Source: Erythrocercus mccallii (taxonomy: Eukaryota; Chordata; Aves; Passeriformes; Dicruridae). Taken from it: a DNA stretch of 64,000 nt. Position 1 is the first letter of the stretch; each line of letters begins with the position of its first letter. Below, in pieces: positions 50,041 through 62,700 of this stretch. Location: the NCBI GenBank assembly GCA_013397435.1, contig VZRG01001332.1, positions 7,881 through 71,880 of the forward strand, given 5' to 3'. Both the position numbers and the translations under genes were made by a program. The notes under the pieces were generated by a model, which was not told where the DNA came from, searched no databases, and saw only the letters and a program-made list of their open reading frames with translations.

Positions 50041-53000
50041 CGGGGACGCCTCACCAAGCTCGTTTCCAGAAGTTTTTAGGGTCCCCCCAGCAGGAAAGAC
50101 TGCCTTACCCGTGGCTGCTCTTACCCGTGTGATCTGTGGGACACTTGAACTAGCAGCTGATTCTAGAGTGTAACTTGGCTCCCTGAAGAGCAGTAGGAAA
50201 ATGTGTCATTATCAAAGATTAATAGTGAAAGATTAATAGCCATCTGCTTTATCAGTTAGTTTCCTGATGGTTTAGCGGGGCAGGGGTCTTCAGCTGGGTA
50301 TTTAATTGTGAATGCTGTATGAGGGCCAGTATAAAACCAAGCAGGTTTGTAGGGTTATATAACTTGCTGGCCAGCATCCCTGTGATAATGAATTCCTTCG
50401 TCCCATTGACATCCTCCATGCCCCATCACTTGGAGCAGCTCAATGGACACCTCAAAACCCCAGAGAAATGGTCCAGAAAACCGTGTATGAGTATGAAGTT
50501 GTTGGGAGTGAAGGAGGGAGATGAGATACAGATACTTCTCAAAATTATCTTCTCTTACCATTGACTTAGCTCTCAGTGCAAAGCAAATATAGGGATGAGC
50601 AGATTAATTCTGCAGCACAAACTAATTCATCAGAGGTGGATAGAGATGTTTTTTAACAAGGGAATGGCTGCAAGGGCAATGGGAAAAATCATCACAAAAT
50701 CTGAACCACTCCTTTTCTGCAGAGTTCCCTCCTGCCATCCCCAAATACTTTTGCTGGCACTCTGTTGGTTCTGGAGTATTACTCACTCCTAAATGGGCTG
50801 ACAGCTCTTGGCCATCAGCCACATGCTGACAATGTAGGAGACACGAATTAACAGTGCTAATGCTCCTTGCTCTGGCACAGGTGTAAACTTTTAATGAAAT
50901 CTCCATGGGGAATTTCTCACACACCTTGGGATTGAGGAGTGTTTTGGGGTGGGCACAGCTGCCTCCAAGGATGTCTCTCGGTCCTTCTCTATCCAGTCTT
51001 GCCATACCCACGTGTTGTTTCACCCCTACATTTACCCAAAGCTTTAGGGAGTACAAATCTTTGGGACTAAAGGATAATTTGTATCACTCTGAATATGTTA
51101 TAGACATATATAGACATACAAGGTTTTCTTGATTTGCCCCAGTTCAGCCACCCTTTTGGATTGCTGAACATTATAGTCTCAACATGAAGCACAGAAATAT
51201 TTCTGCTGCAACTTTTAAGCACAGCCCCCCAAAACAGAAACTAATCTGGAATTTAAATTATTATTTTCTGACAGTGCAGGCTTTTGTCATGGCTAAGCAG
51301 CTGATCTGGAAGAGTTCTCCAAAAGGACCATGGCAAGACAAATCCACTGATTAGATGACCAAGATATATTGAATTTTTGTAGCTTTTTCTGGGCTTAATT
51401 GAAGGCATGGGCATCCTTCTCCAGGCCAGTTTGTTCATTTCAGCTAGATTTCCATGCTTAGCAAAAATGAGGATAATTGACAATTTCTTCCTTTGTTTTC
51501 AGGGGCTATTCTCTAGCAATGTAACACCATAAAACCCCAAAACTGGACAGGGAGAAGAATTTAACTCTGTATTTGTCTCCCTTCTGCAATGAGGGAAGAG
51601 AACTGTTACCTTCTAAACGAGATGTCATGGAAATTTTGCCTTGTTGGCAAAGTTTTGCAATGTTAAAGTAATTAAACAGGGGGTTTACAGTGGAAAGTAT
51701 TGGGCAACTGTCTCAGGCATAGGTGTAACCATCAGCTCCACCTATAATAAACCCAACTGCTTCCCTCCTGTGGAGAACACGATCCACTTAGAAAACTGAT
51801 CCCAGCAAACCTTGTCACTGCAGCAGATTTGAGAAACCTAAATGGTGATACAAGGGCAAAATGGAAAACCAAAAAGTCTCGAGATGTTGATGTAGAGATA
51901 TTGCAAGGAAATGTGGCACGTTGCAGCAGAAATACTGATTGTCAGCAGTCAATCCCTCACCCGTGGTACATAGGCAGAGACAAAGGCTTCTTCCTTCCTC
52001 CTCCAAATCATCCCGTAGCCAAAGCAGTCACTCAGTCCCGACATGTTCAGGCAAGTTGTCCAGCTCTGCCATGGGAAGCTCTTTTTAGTCCGTGACTCCT
52101 TGCCAGGGAGTTTCAAAACCAAACCCATTTGTTTAGTGAAGGCTCCAGCATCTCCAGCTCGGTGCTGCATGTCCCTCCAGGCCGGAATTCCCAGCCCCCT
52201 GTGCCTGCACAGCCTTTCAGAGCCACAGCAGTGTCCTGACAGTTCTGTGCCAAATGTCCTGGGAAATGCTCCCAGCCCTCCTGTTCACCAACAGCTTCAC
52301 CTTAGTGGAGTGAGGGGCTTGTCCACACTTGAAAGATCATTTGGATTAAGGGACAGTGTGAATTGAAAGCAGAATGGGAATCCCAAAATACCTCTGGGCA
52401 AAAGAGCCCCAAGTTATCAAAGCAGTTGATGGAAGAGTTTTCCATCTCTTCCTGCATCCCCTTTGAGTGAGCCAGACACCACTCTGCAAAATGGGAAACA
52501 TCCAAATCTTCCGTAATCTGAATAATAAAGATTTCCTCCTACTGTCTACCTCGTTTTAAAAGGCAGGAATTTTGAGTTCTATTGGCAGTAATAGAGTGTT
52601 TTTAGCTACTGGCACTGAAAAGGGGAAGATAGTGTGAAAAAACTACAGTCACAGAAATTTATTTAATATAAGAAAATATTTAAAAAGCAGACATTGGTAA
52701 TACTGATAAGGCTGTAATAAAAACTGTGGTAATGCTGAAACCACATGAATTTTAACCAGTACCTTGAAGAAAAGCAATTCAAGAGAAAAAGGAATCTCTA
52801 AATAATGAGGAACATGGCAAAAGCTGAATAAGTAGAAATAGCCAGTCTGTTAAAAGGCTGAATAAGCATGTTCTTTGTAATGGCATGGAAAAGAAAAGAC
52901 ACAACAGCCTGTATCCTCCGCTTCAGTGATAATTTCCCTGGGAGCTGCACCCATTCAGCTGAGGGCAATTCAGGGGCTGAGCCACTTCCATTCAATATAA

Positions 53001-53127
53001 AATAAAGTTTCAAGAATCTCTGTGGTAAAAGTTGTGAAAGTTTAAAAACCTGAGAGTGCAAGGAGCTTTCTGCAGGAAGCCAGTATTAAAAACATGTTTT
53101 CTCATAAAGTCTAGACACAATCATGGC
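50041..53127. other. intergenic sequence upstream of OSBPL2, nothing recognised
   Basis: About 3 kb beyond the OSBPL2 promoter. I find no exon with conserved protein features, no RNA gene and no clear repeat. Confidence 0.6.
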
Positions 53128-53240
53128 ATCACAGAATTGTTAAGGTTGGAAAGGACCTTTAAGGTCATCAAACCCAACTGTCACCACCATGTTCAGCATT
53201 AAAACATGTCCTCAAGTGCCATATCCACAGGTTTTTGGAA
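53128..53240 (-). mobile_element. old CR1 LINE 3' fragment
   Basis: ATCACAGAATTGTTAAGGTT followed by GGAAAGGACCTTTAAGGTCATC, CCAACTGTCACCACCATG and CATGTCCTCAAGTGCCATAT is the reverse-strand 3' end of an avian CR1. It is more diverged than the 40.8 and 42.9 kb copies, so probably an older subfamily. Confidence 0.8.
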
Positions 53241-56200
53241 TATGTGATGTACCCCTCTGCTCAACCCTGAATTCGAGTTCCAGGTATGACTTCTGGTGCT
53301 GGAAAATCCTGGAGATGAGTAGAGATGAGCAGGACCATATGCTCAGGATAAAAATACTTGGGCCAAAGTAGCTCACTTTCATACATCATCTTCCCTGGGA
53401 TGGAAATCCATGGGGGTTTTTGCATATTCATGGCAGGGAAGATGGGGATAGATCAGATTTAACTCAAAACTTCAGTCCTTCACACACCTGTGTAGGATTT
53501 GAGAAGCTCCTTAGGGGCACACTGTAGAACCTGACTTTTAGGAACCCCTCACAATAAGGGCTGGTACATGTGAGCTTCAGCCTGGGTTCCAGGAGCAGAT
53601 ATGAAGAAACTTTATCTTACCAGTGCCTATGCACCACTGCTGCCAGTGTCTTCAGTCAATGATGCTTTATATACTAATAGGTGTTTAGTTGTCAAACCTA
53701 GCCACAGAAACATCTTATTTAGAATTAATTCCCACTCATGTGTTTAGCTGTGTGTACAGCAGCCAGGCAAGTGACCCCTGCACCTTTGGGACCACATTTC
53801 CCTCTAGGATGGCAGGAGATCAATTCAGCAGCTCATGTGAGGCTTCCTTCTGGAAACTCAAGTCAATAGAAGTTAATCATACTTATTGATGCAAGGTCAG
53901 AATTGACGTGGGAGTAAAATTCAACCTGAGTGCTTCCTTGGTAACTTCCCTCTGCCAGCAGGGTCTCACTCGGAGAAGCAGCTGAGCAGGGTGGGTGTGC
54001 ACGAAGCAGAGGGAAGGAAAGCTCCCCACAGACAACAGTGGAAGGAATATTTCCTTTTAGATATTCCCTGGGCCAGGTCAGACAGATTTCTACTGCCCAG
54101 GTTAGATGTTATTGGTTATTGGTGTTGGCTAATTTAATTTCATTATTCACTAAATTCAATACTGTTGTTGCACAGCCTTTCCCTGAGGCAGCACCAGTTC
54201 CCTCTCCATTTTGCTGGCTTTGTGGATGAAGGGATAGCAACGAAATGTTCTCTGTGGCGTGACATGTATTTTCCAAGTGTTCCTGATGACACATCTGCAT
54301 TGTGCCCCTCTGGCAGAGCTGCCAGGGCTGGCAGAGTTCACAGCACAAAGACAACTGCCCTGACACCCAGGGTGCCACATCCTCACAGTGCAGCAGAGAG
54401 CTCAGGACCTTACCAGGAGTAGGCTCAGGACAGTTCAGCCCTGCAATTTTGCAAAAAATCCCTGGATTTTAACCCGGTGACTTGTGACAACCAGCAACGC
54501 CTACAAAAAGAAAAAAAATGAAAAGAGGGGAAAAAAGAAAAAAAAACCCACACTGTGTAAAGCAGACTGTCAACTGTGTTTGCTGATAGACTATAGATTG
54601 TTTTAGCATGTAATTTTCTCTAGCTGAGTAAAATTAGCACCTTTGATCCAGTAAGTATTTATGTGCAATTATTACTTGCTGGAATCATCTCCTGTGCTTT
54701 GTAACCAAGTCCTGTCCACTTGTCCCTAGGCAACCACTAGAACAAACTAATTAGTAATTACAAATTCACACATAAGCATCAAAACAAGATCCAGGTTAAT
54801 TTTATGGTGCCTCTGTATTTTCTGTGCTTAAAAATTAGCATCTCAACCTTCCCAAAATAAATTATACTAACCTACAGACTGGTTTTAAAAAGGTCGCATC
54901 GTGAAATCCCACCAAAAAAAAAAAAAAGGTAATGAAGTAAATAAGATATTTGATCATGAACAAAAAGAAAAAATCAGATCCTGTCCCAGATCCTGTCCCA
55001 GATGGAGTTGGGAAGTTTGGCTCTGGATCTGAAGGCTGCTACACAAGAAATCCCCGCCAGGCAGACAAACTAATGTGCCTCCCTCATCAGCTTCTGTGTC
55101 AACTACAGCTGACTCTATTTACTTTTAGCCCAGAGAAGGAACTGGGAGCAGAAGGAAAAGAAGAGAAACCTTCATTGATATTCACAATGCTGTCTTACAT
55201 GATCAGCATTATTTTTGTCCAAGGAAGCTCTTTCAGAAAACAAGCGATGAGGTGGAAGAATGGCCGTCAGAGGGAAAGAAAGGACCCTGTTGTGGAGGAA
55301 GGAGTTTGTTTTATTTTGTATTAAATCAATTGAATCATTTTGGTTTCTGTTTCTGTATTGGGTATCAGAAGAGTGAGGTGGATTCAATCTGAAAAAATTG
55401 ACTTTTTTACCGTAACTAAGCTAGAAAAATTAGACATCTCTAACGAAGAGGGCGGGTTGGTGGAAATTGCAGCTCACCCTGATGGCAAAAATCCCCACTC
55501 GTCCCCATTCCCATGCAAAATAACCGATGTCCTGAACCCAAAGCAGAGCCCTGCTCCAGACCACGGGTGCAAATCCAGGCACGGAGCTTTGGCAGAGAGC
55601 TCCTGCCCGGGCTCTGCCTGCCTGGGCTGGGCTGCCCATGCCAGCCCTTCCCAAGCGCCCATTCCCGGCCATCCGGCCCCAGGGCAGCAGGAAGGAGCCC
55701 TGCCAGCTGGCTGCCTGCTAAGGCTTCCCAGCAGCCAGGGTCCATTCTGCCTGCAGCACTGCCCAGGGCCCCTCTCACATCGCCATGGATTGCTCTCACC
55801 AGGGATGGGAACCTGGAAGGAGGAGAAGCCGCTTTACCTGCAGGCGGCTCCTCTAGGTGCAAAGCACGATTGTATTTTTCCAGCCCTGCCATTCTGAATG
55901 GGGTTTTGCGGGTCCTCTCTCCTCATTCACACCGAGTGAGGGTTTCTCCCTGGCTGACAGAGCTCAGTTTCAGCTCCAAGCATGGCATTTACACTGCTGG
56001 GAATAATATCCAAGAAGGCATCACTGACATGAAACTTCTAACTGACCATGATGTGATTCACTGGGAGGCTCACGCTTTCTGAGTTAAAACAGCATCATTA
56101 AAAAAAAAAGAAATCACTGAAACCCCCAGGCTGTCTGGCACTCAAGTGCCCCAGGAGCCTTGACCTGCTGTTGTGGGATGGCCAGGCCAGGTTGCTGCAG

Positions 56201-56410
56201 GTGCAGCTGGGCTGGAGCTGCTGCAGCCCCTCACATGCAGCTCAAGCAGGGTCCAGCAATGGCTCTCCAGATGCAGCCACTTGTTTTTTGGAAGTGGCTT
56301 TGCACAGGCCAGGAAAAACAGCCCTTCTCTGGGAGTATAGAGGCAGAAGGAGTGAAGACTGGGGCAGGAAGGAGTGGGGTGAGGAAGGAACCAATGAGCA
56401 TTGCATTTCC
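53241..56410. other. intergenic sequence with low-complexity tracts
   Basis: No gene is recognised. Visible items are a purine-rich tract at about 54500-54547 and a short tandem duplication of GATCCTGTCCCA at about 54976-55001. A GC-rich patch at about 55.5-55.9 kb is open in several frames but has no protein resemblance. Confidence 0.6.
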
Positions 56411-56700
56411 TCAAACTAGTCACAGAATCATAGGATTTTCTCAAATTAGTCACAGAATTATAGGACAGTTTTGGTTAGAAGTTTTGATCCATCCTCCCTG
56501 CAATAAGCAGGGGCACCTTCAAGTAGACCAGGTTGCTCAGAGTCCCACCTCACCTTGAACACTTCCAGGGATGGGACATCCATCACTTCTCTGGACAACT
56601 TGTTCTGGTATTTTACCATGCTTGTTGTAATTTTTTTCCCTAATATCTACCCTGAATCAATCCTTTTTTTAGTTTCAAAGCATCACCCTTCCTTGTGCTC
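56411..56700 (-). mobile_element. CR1 LINE 3' fragment with duplicated tail
   Basis: Reverse-strand CR1 landmarks occur in order: CACAGAATTATAGGACAG, CACCTTGAACACTTCCAGGG, ACATCCATCACTTCTCTGGA, CAACTTGTTCTGGTATTTTA, CCCTAATATCTACCCTGAAT and AGTTTCAAAGCATCACCCTT. The first 30 bp of the tail side occur twice in tandem (56411-56440 and 56441-56470; 24 of 30 bases equal by my count). Confidence 0.88.
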
Positions 56701-59700
56701 AGATCAGCCCTGGCAGTTGTTCTGGCCTGGAGAGGGATGAGTCTGGAGCAGCCCTATGCCAAGAGAGGAGACACAAGTGCCCTTTCAGCCAGAGTGAACT
56801 TTATCAGTAGGAAAGTAGTAGGAAAAAAACCATTATCTGTTCACAAGAGCAGCCTTATGAGGCTGCACATGCTCTCACTGCTTCAGGCAAACAGAAGTGG
56901 AAGGATTTTTTCCTATCTTTTGTGTGTGCAACCGCTATTTAATGTAAATGTACTTACCAGAAATTGAATAACTCCCACACCAGTAATTTTATGCCCATCC
57001 AACATTTAAATTATGAATGCAATAATCTGCAGCACGGCGACTCACAAGGCAAAGCTAGAATTCCCAAGGCAAGAAAAGTATTTTTAGACCTTTGCAGCTG
57101 AGATTTTTATTAGATGTAGAAATTTGCTCCCTTCTGCTGCCTCAGGGGTTAATTTGTGTGCAAAGTTTCAGGGTTTTGTTTGTCTATCCTCCAGGGGGTC
57201 AAACCTGAAACCAGCAAAACAAACAAGCTGCTTTCGAGGTAAGGAGTGAGAGAAGAAATCCCCATGCTCTGCCCGGGTGAGGGATTGCCTAACAGGGGTA
57301 CTCTGAGGCAGAGAAGTGATGAAATTGGTTGTTCCTCTGAGAACATCCTCTGCCTGGGCTGTAACCTGGCTCAGGAGTGGTGTGTGTTCTCCCTGAGCAG
57401 GGGCTGTGCTGGAATCATTCCATCTTTAGTCCATGTAGCTGGCAGCAGATTCTCAGAAGATGCTCCCGACTCATATTTGCAAATGCCATTAAAATCTTGG
57501 GTTATTTTCTTCACAATGTTTCTTAAGGTTTTTTTTCTTTTTTAATCTGTTTCAGGGACTTGGTGTTTTACTTGTTGCTTTTCTTCTCTGTGTGGTACCA
57601 AGGAGAGACCAAAGCAGTGCAAAACTTGTTTCCTTCTGTGCGTGGCAATAGCAGAAAAAGAATGAGAGAGAGAAAAGGATCAGATGCACCCCAATAATCA
57701 GAAGCTCCTTTCTGCTGTGCCCCACAAGGGACCTGTGTCATCCAGAGCATGGAGGCAGCTCTAGTTTAGGCTGAGCAGCTCAGGGTTTCATCACTTTTTG
57801 TGACACATAAAGGCATTTATCAGCAGGGCTCATAAAAACTGGTGGATGAGATGTGGTGCTCCTTCCAAATCAGGACCGTAATATTCTCCATGCCAAGCTC
57901 CGTCCAGAATCGCAGCCTGCTGAGAAATCCCACCCCTGGCACTCTCCTTCCTTGACAAATCGCCCCACTGCCATGTCTTGATCAAAGGCTGCTAAAATGG
58001 GAGCTCTAACACCACCTTATCTGCCCAAACCCAGCTGAGTGCCTGCTCGGTGGCAAGAGTTAAACACAATTATTTTGCCTCTGAATATCATCTGTGGAAC
58101 ATGTACAGAAAAAGATGCTAAATCTGTCTCCCAGTGCCCTATGAAAGGTTCTGGCAGAGTAGGTGGACATTAATTTCCTCTCCTCTGCAAAGTAATGCAC
58201 TGCTTTCCCTGCAGTCATCAGGCTTTGGTTGTGCTTGAGGGAAAAAAATATTTGAAAAAAAGAAAAATATTGCGGCAAATGGAGATGCAATTCTTCTAAA
58301 ACATTGGTTTTTTGAGAGGTAACAGCAACAAAAATTACGTGAAGATCAAAGAGAAAAGAGGCTGTGCTCAAGGATAACTCAAAAATAATATGGGACAGTT
58401 GCTGAGCAACTCTCCAATGGAAAGTATTGCTATTTTCTTGTCCCTTCCCTCATCTACACAAGAGGGATGTGTCTAGTACTGGTCAAAGAAAAAGTCAGTG
58501 TGATTGCCTGGGTACAATTAGATCTGAGGTCTTTGCAAACAGCTCCTATCAATCAGCCTCAAGCCATTGATCTTACATCTAAAGCACTTATTGAAAAATA
58601 AATTATGGGGGTTTTGATCTAATCCACTGTTAAGGATTCCTTTCTTCCTTTTTGAGGCCAGGTAAATAAAATTCTTCCATGAGAACTTGCTTAATAATTA
58701 TGCTGGACACACAGCAGACCAAATCCTGAGGGTGAAGCAAAGCGAGGACTCAGAAGCTAAAGGCTGATTTCTTTTTCTCTGGTCTTTTCTTTTTGTGTTG
58801 GAAGAGCTGTTCTTTAACCAGGCATTGCACTGTGCTAAATGCATTCCAATAATCAGGGTATTGTCTCTCATCTGCCTCGAGTTGAGAAGCACATGTGCCA
58901 CAGGGATCTGCCTGCTGCAGAGTGGTACCCGAGGACCTCACCCTCCTCCTCCCACAGTGGGTCCATCCTTGTCCTGCTTTTGTGCAGCTGCTGGCACTTG
59001 GTTCCAGATGCAAAAGTGTTTTTTTCCTCCGTGGAGGGGTTGTCAGTAGCCATCCATGGGGATCCTCCAGCATCAAGATTGCACTGAGACCATCAGATGG
59101 AGGGGCAGATGCCATGACAAGTCCAGAGCAGGGCTGGGACACAGCTCAGGTGGTCGCTGTCCCTCACTCCTCTGGGGTCTCTGGGGAGATTTTTAGATCT
59201 CTGATAACCATGGAAATACATTGTGTCATCTCATTTTGTCACAGAAGGGAATAAATTCCTGACCTCCACCCCAGCCTATAGAAATGGTGAGGTGGGGGGG
59301 GAAAATCCCACTTTTCCATCTCCCTCTCCAGCAGGGCAGGATGGAGATGCGACTCAGCACCCCACTGAGAGGGTCCCTGTGAGCACCCTGGGAGTGGGGT
59401 CAGCCAGAGGGTCAGGGACCACAGAGCCCCTGCTAAACTCTTCTTCCCAGGGGATGGACCTGAGGCAAAACAGATGCTTGACCCACAGCAATATCAGTGT
59501 GACAAGGCTTGCCCTGCTATTTCCCAGTGTGTTTTTTTTAATTTTAATACCCGTTTGAAAGCAGTGCAGCCAGCTCAGCTCTGCCTCTTGGATGCTGGCA
59601 GGCTGCCAGCCTTTAATTAAGCCTGCTGTTATGTCTAATGCTGGTGGCAGTGTGTCAGGGCACCAGCGCAGAGGCTGTGGGACTGGGAGCAGGAGATGAG

Positions 59701-62700
59701 GTGGCTGCAGAGCTGTGTGGTGACTTGGACGTTCAGGCTAACATGCCAAAGCAAGAGCGTTGATTTTATCCTCCTCAGTGGTCAGATCAGCTCATGAGCA
59801 CAGATCCAGCCAGGCCATAGGAAAACTCCTTTCCCTGTAGGGAAGAGGGCAGCTGAGAGCAGAAGGCATTGGTTTGAAACCCCACCCCTCGCTTGGTGGC
59901 ACAGAAGTGCCAGAGAGCTCTCTGAAATTCCCTGCTCCCCGGGTGTGTGCCCACAGCACGGAGCCAGCTCAGCAGGCTCTGCACAGGGGCAACCTGCAGC
60001 TGGGTGAACAGGGCCTGAGCTGAGCTTCCAGCCCAGGTGACAGGAGCAGGGACTGAGGGAGGGGCAGCTTTAGCATCCCTCACTGTGCTCGAGGCCAGAC
60101 TGCAGGTAAAGTCTGGGTAGTTTTCCCTCTGCTTCTGGCTGCTCCACATAGAGCAGCTCAAATTGATGTGGTCCCCCATCATGTGCATCAACAAAGTGAG
60201 TTGTGGCCAGGGACATTTCACTGCTACAGAGCCTCTTTGCTGCAAGTCATGGCTTGATTTCAGTGCGTTCTTCAGTCTCACTCCTCCTCACACAACTCCC
60301 AAGAGCACAACTCTTCCTTCCTCTCCTTGCAGCTGCTGCCGTTGTGCAACCCCAGGATTGAATCTCAATGCCACTGTGCAATGACCATGCACAGGACAGG
60401 ATGATGAGGCACAGTCAGGAGTGTGCAATCCCAAATCCATGTTCCTGCAGCTCCCTGTCCCCACAGCCAGCCGTGCATGCTTTGGAAAATCAGCCTTGCA
60501 TTGCAAAACACGTTGGGATGCTAACTGGGATGTGGGACTCTGCCACCACCAAGTGATCAGTGAAAAGAAGAGAGAACAGCCTGCTCACGGCAGCACTTGT
60601 ATAACCTCAGACTGGAACCCAGCACCCTGTGATTTGTATTCTGCCTCTTGATCTCCAGCAGCTGTGCCCTGCTGCCCCTCCTGACCTCCATCAGAGCAGC
60701 TCATCACTCCCTCAGCCCCACAAGGCTGAGCTGATCTGCTCTGCTTGCAGAGAATGCCACAGACAGAGCCGTGTTGCAATTAAATACTCTCCCGGTTCTA
60801 TGCTAATGAGAAGCAGGAATAGAATTCACGATGGCAGATAATTACAGGTGAGCAATTACAGACACAATCTTCCCTCTTCCTTGTCCTTGCACTGTTTTTT
60901 CCACTGTTCCACACTTGCTGGGTGCCTGACACAGCGAGCAGAGGTCTGAAGATGATGAGCAGAGTAATAAAAAAGCTCCTTGAACCACGTCCCTGATCCC
61001 TGATCATCCCTTCAAGCCATGTTTCTGCAGCCCTACTGGCCAGGATAGCGAGCAGGAGGTCCACTTTAGGTGGTCTGAGCTGCTGTCATAAACAAACCCC
61101 AGATTAATCATGATAATTGAATTAAAGGAATATTGTGGAATATTTCCTGCTTGTTTTCAAGAGGGCTTGTAACTTGCTAAAACTATTTGAAATCCAGCTG
61201 CTGTAAATAGCAACTCATGTGCTTTCCCAATCACTTACCTTTCTTGCTCAATACCGAGTATCTATTTAGGAACTGTTTTTCAAAACACTGTGCACTTTGC
61301 ACAATTAATGTGGGGAAGTCTCTGGTGTGTCCCAATTCTCTAAAAAGTGCTGTGACAAGCTGAGGAGATCACATGTATAAAGTCAACCTATAGAAACAAA
61401 TATGCACATTTTTATACACGCTATTTCTGGCAGGACTGCTTAGAAATCATGAAGTGCTCTAAAACAATGCCATAATATTCTGAAATGCCAAATGTCACAT
61501 GAAATATTATTCAGAATCACTTCTCTCCCCTTCCCAACCTGCCTGCAAACAAGTGGGATCTGCACAGCCTGGCCCTGGGTGCTGGGAACAGCATCAGCTG
61601 TGAGTGAGTGACGCGTTATTAAGAACTGGAATTATTAACTCTGTTTCAGAAAGCTGTTCTGTGCCTCTACACACGGTTGTTTGCAAAATTATTTGGAAAA
61701 TTCACCTTGCACCTGATCCCTCCCTTTTGTAATGAACCCTGTCATGCTGTCAGACAATGCTGATGGACAGCATAAAGCAAGGAGAAAGGGAAATAGCACC
61801 TGAAATGACAGGCAGAGCCTTTCCCCCAAAGCACCTCACTCACAGAGTTAAAGCAGAGCAGAAGAAGGGGAGATTAAAAGGGAAATTGTACCATGGGAGG
61901 GAGTGGCAGTGTGGTGGGACTTGGGTCCCTGTGGGGAAGGTGAATATCTCAGTTCCTCACCTACTCCCAAATCTTTTAGCCAGCAGGAAGATGCTGATGG
62001 TACGTGGCTCCAGTTTGGTCCCCTCCTCTATTCCCTGGCTCTGTTTTTCCAGCCACAGCTCCAGCAGCAGCTCCAGGGAGAGCCTCTCTGCTCACGAGGC
62101 ATCGTTGCTTTTTGTCTCCTTCAACATCTTGTGGGAAAGTAGGAAAACTCCCTCTTTGTAGTGACCAGAGATACCCCTGGGCTCCAGGGGAGCTGTGTAA
62201 TCACTGGAACCCTTGGCATCCTCACTCCATGCTCAGGTCTGTATCCCATTCCTATTTTTGCTGCTCTTCTCTTTTCCTAAGCAAATTACTGAGGAATCTT
62301 CCACCCACCAAGCAACCCGACCTTCATCAGATAATACCACCTGCAAAAATTTTAAGGCAGGGATTTTTGTGTGGTTGACATTAATTTTCAAGCTTCACAG
62401 TGTCTTGTAGGCCCTGTGAAAGAAAGGAAGGAGACAGGTAGGAATGATTTCATGCTTCCCCTGCCCTGCTAGGGTGATGTTTCTCAGCCTCCACGGAGAG
62501 ATGTGTGTGAAGCAGGAGGGTAAGAGGAGTTTCTGTGGCCACTGGTTTTGGGATAAGCAGGTACAGTTTGTCACGCAGTCTAAAAGGAGATCTTGCTTCT
62601 GCATCCCCCAAATTCTTGCTTCTCTACTCTCTGGGCCTGCACCATGAAGGAAATTCACTGACATACCATCATCCTCTGGAGGTGTTGGATTTGACCAGTG

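Noticed and set aside
55340..56082. Two overlapping frames of 185 and 189 codons
   Set aside because: Several frames on both strands are open here at once, and the composition is Pro/Ser/Gly/Ala-rich. This is what a GC-rich stop-poor patch gives by chance.
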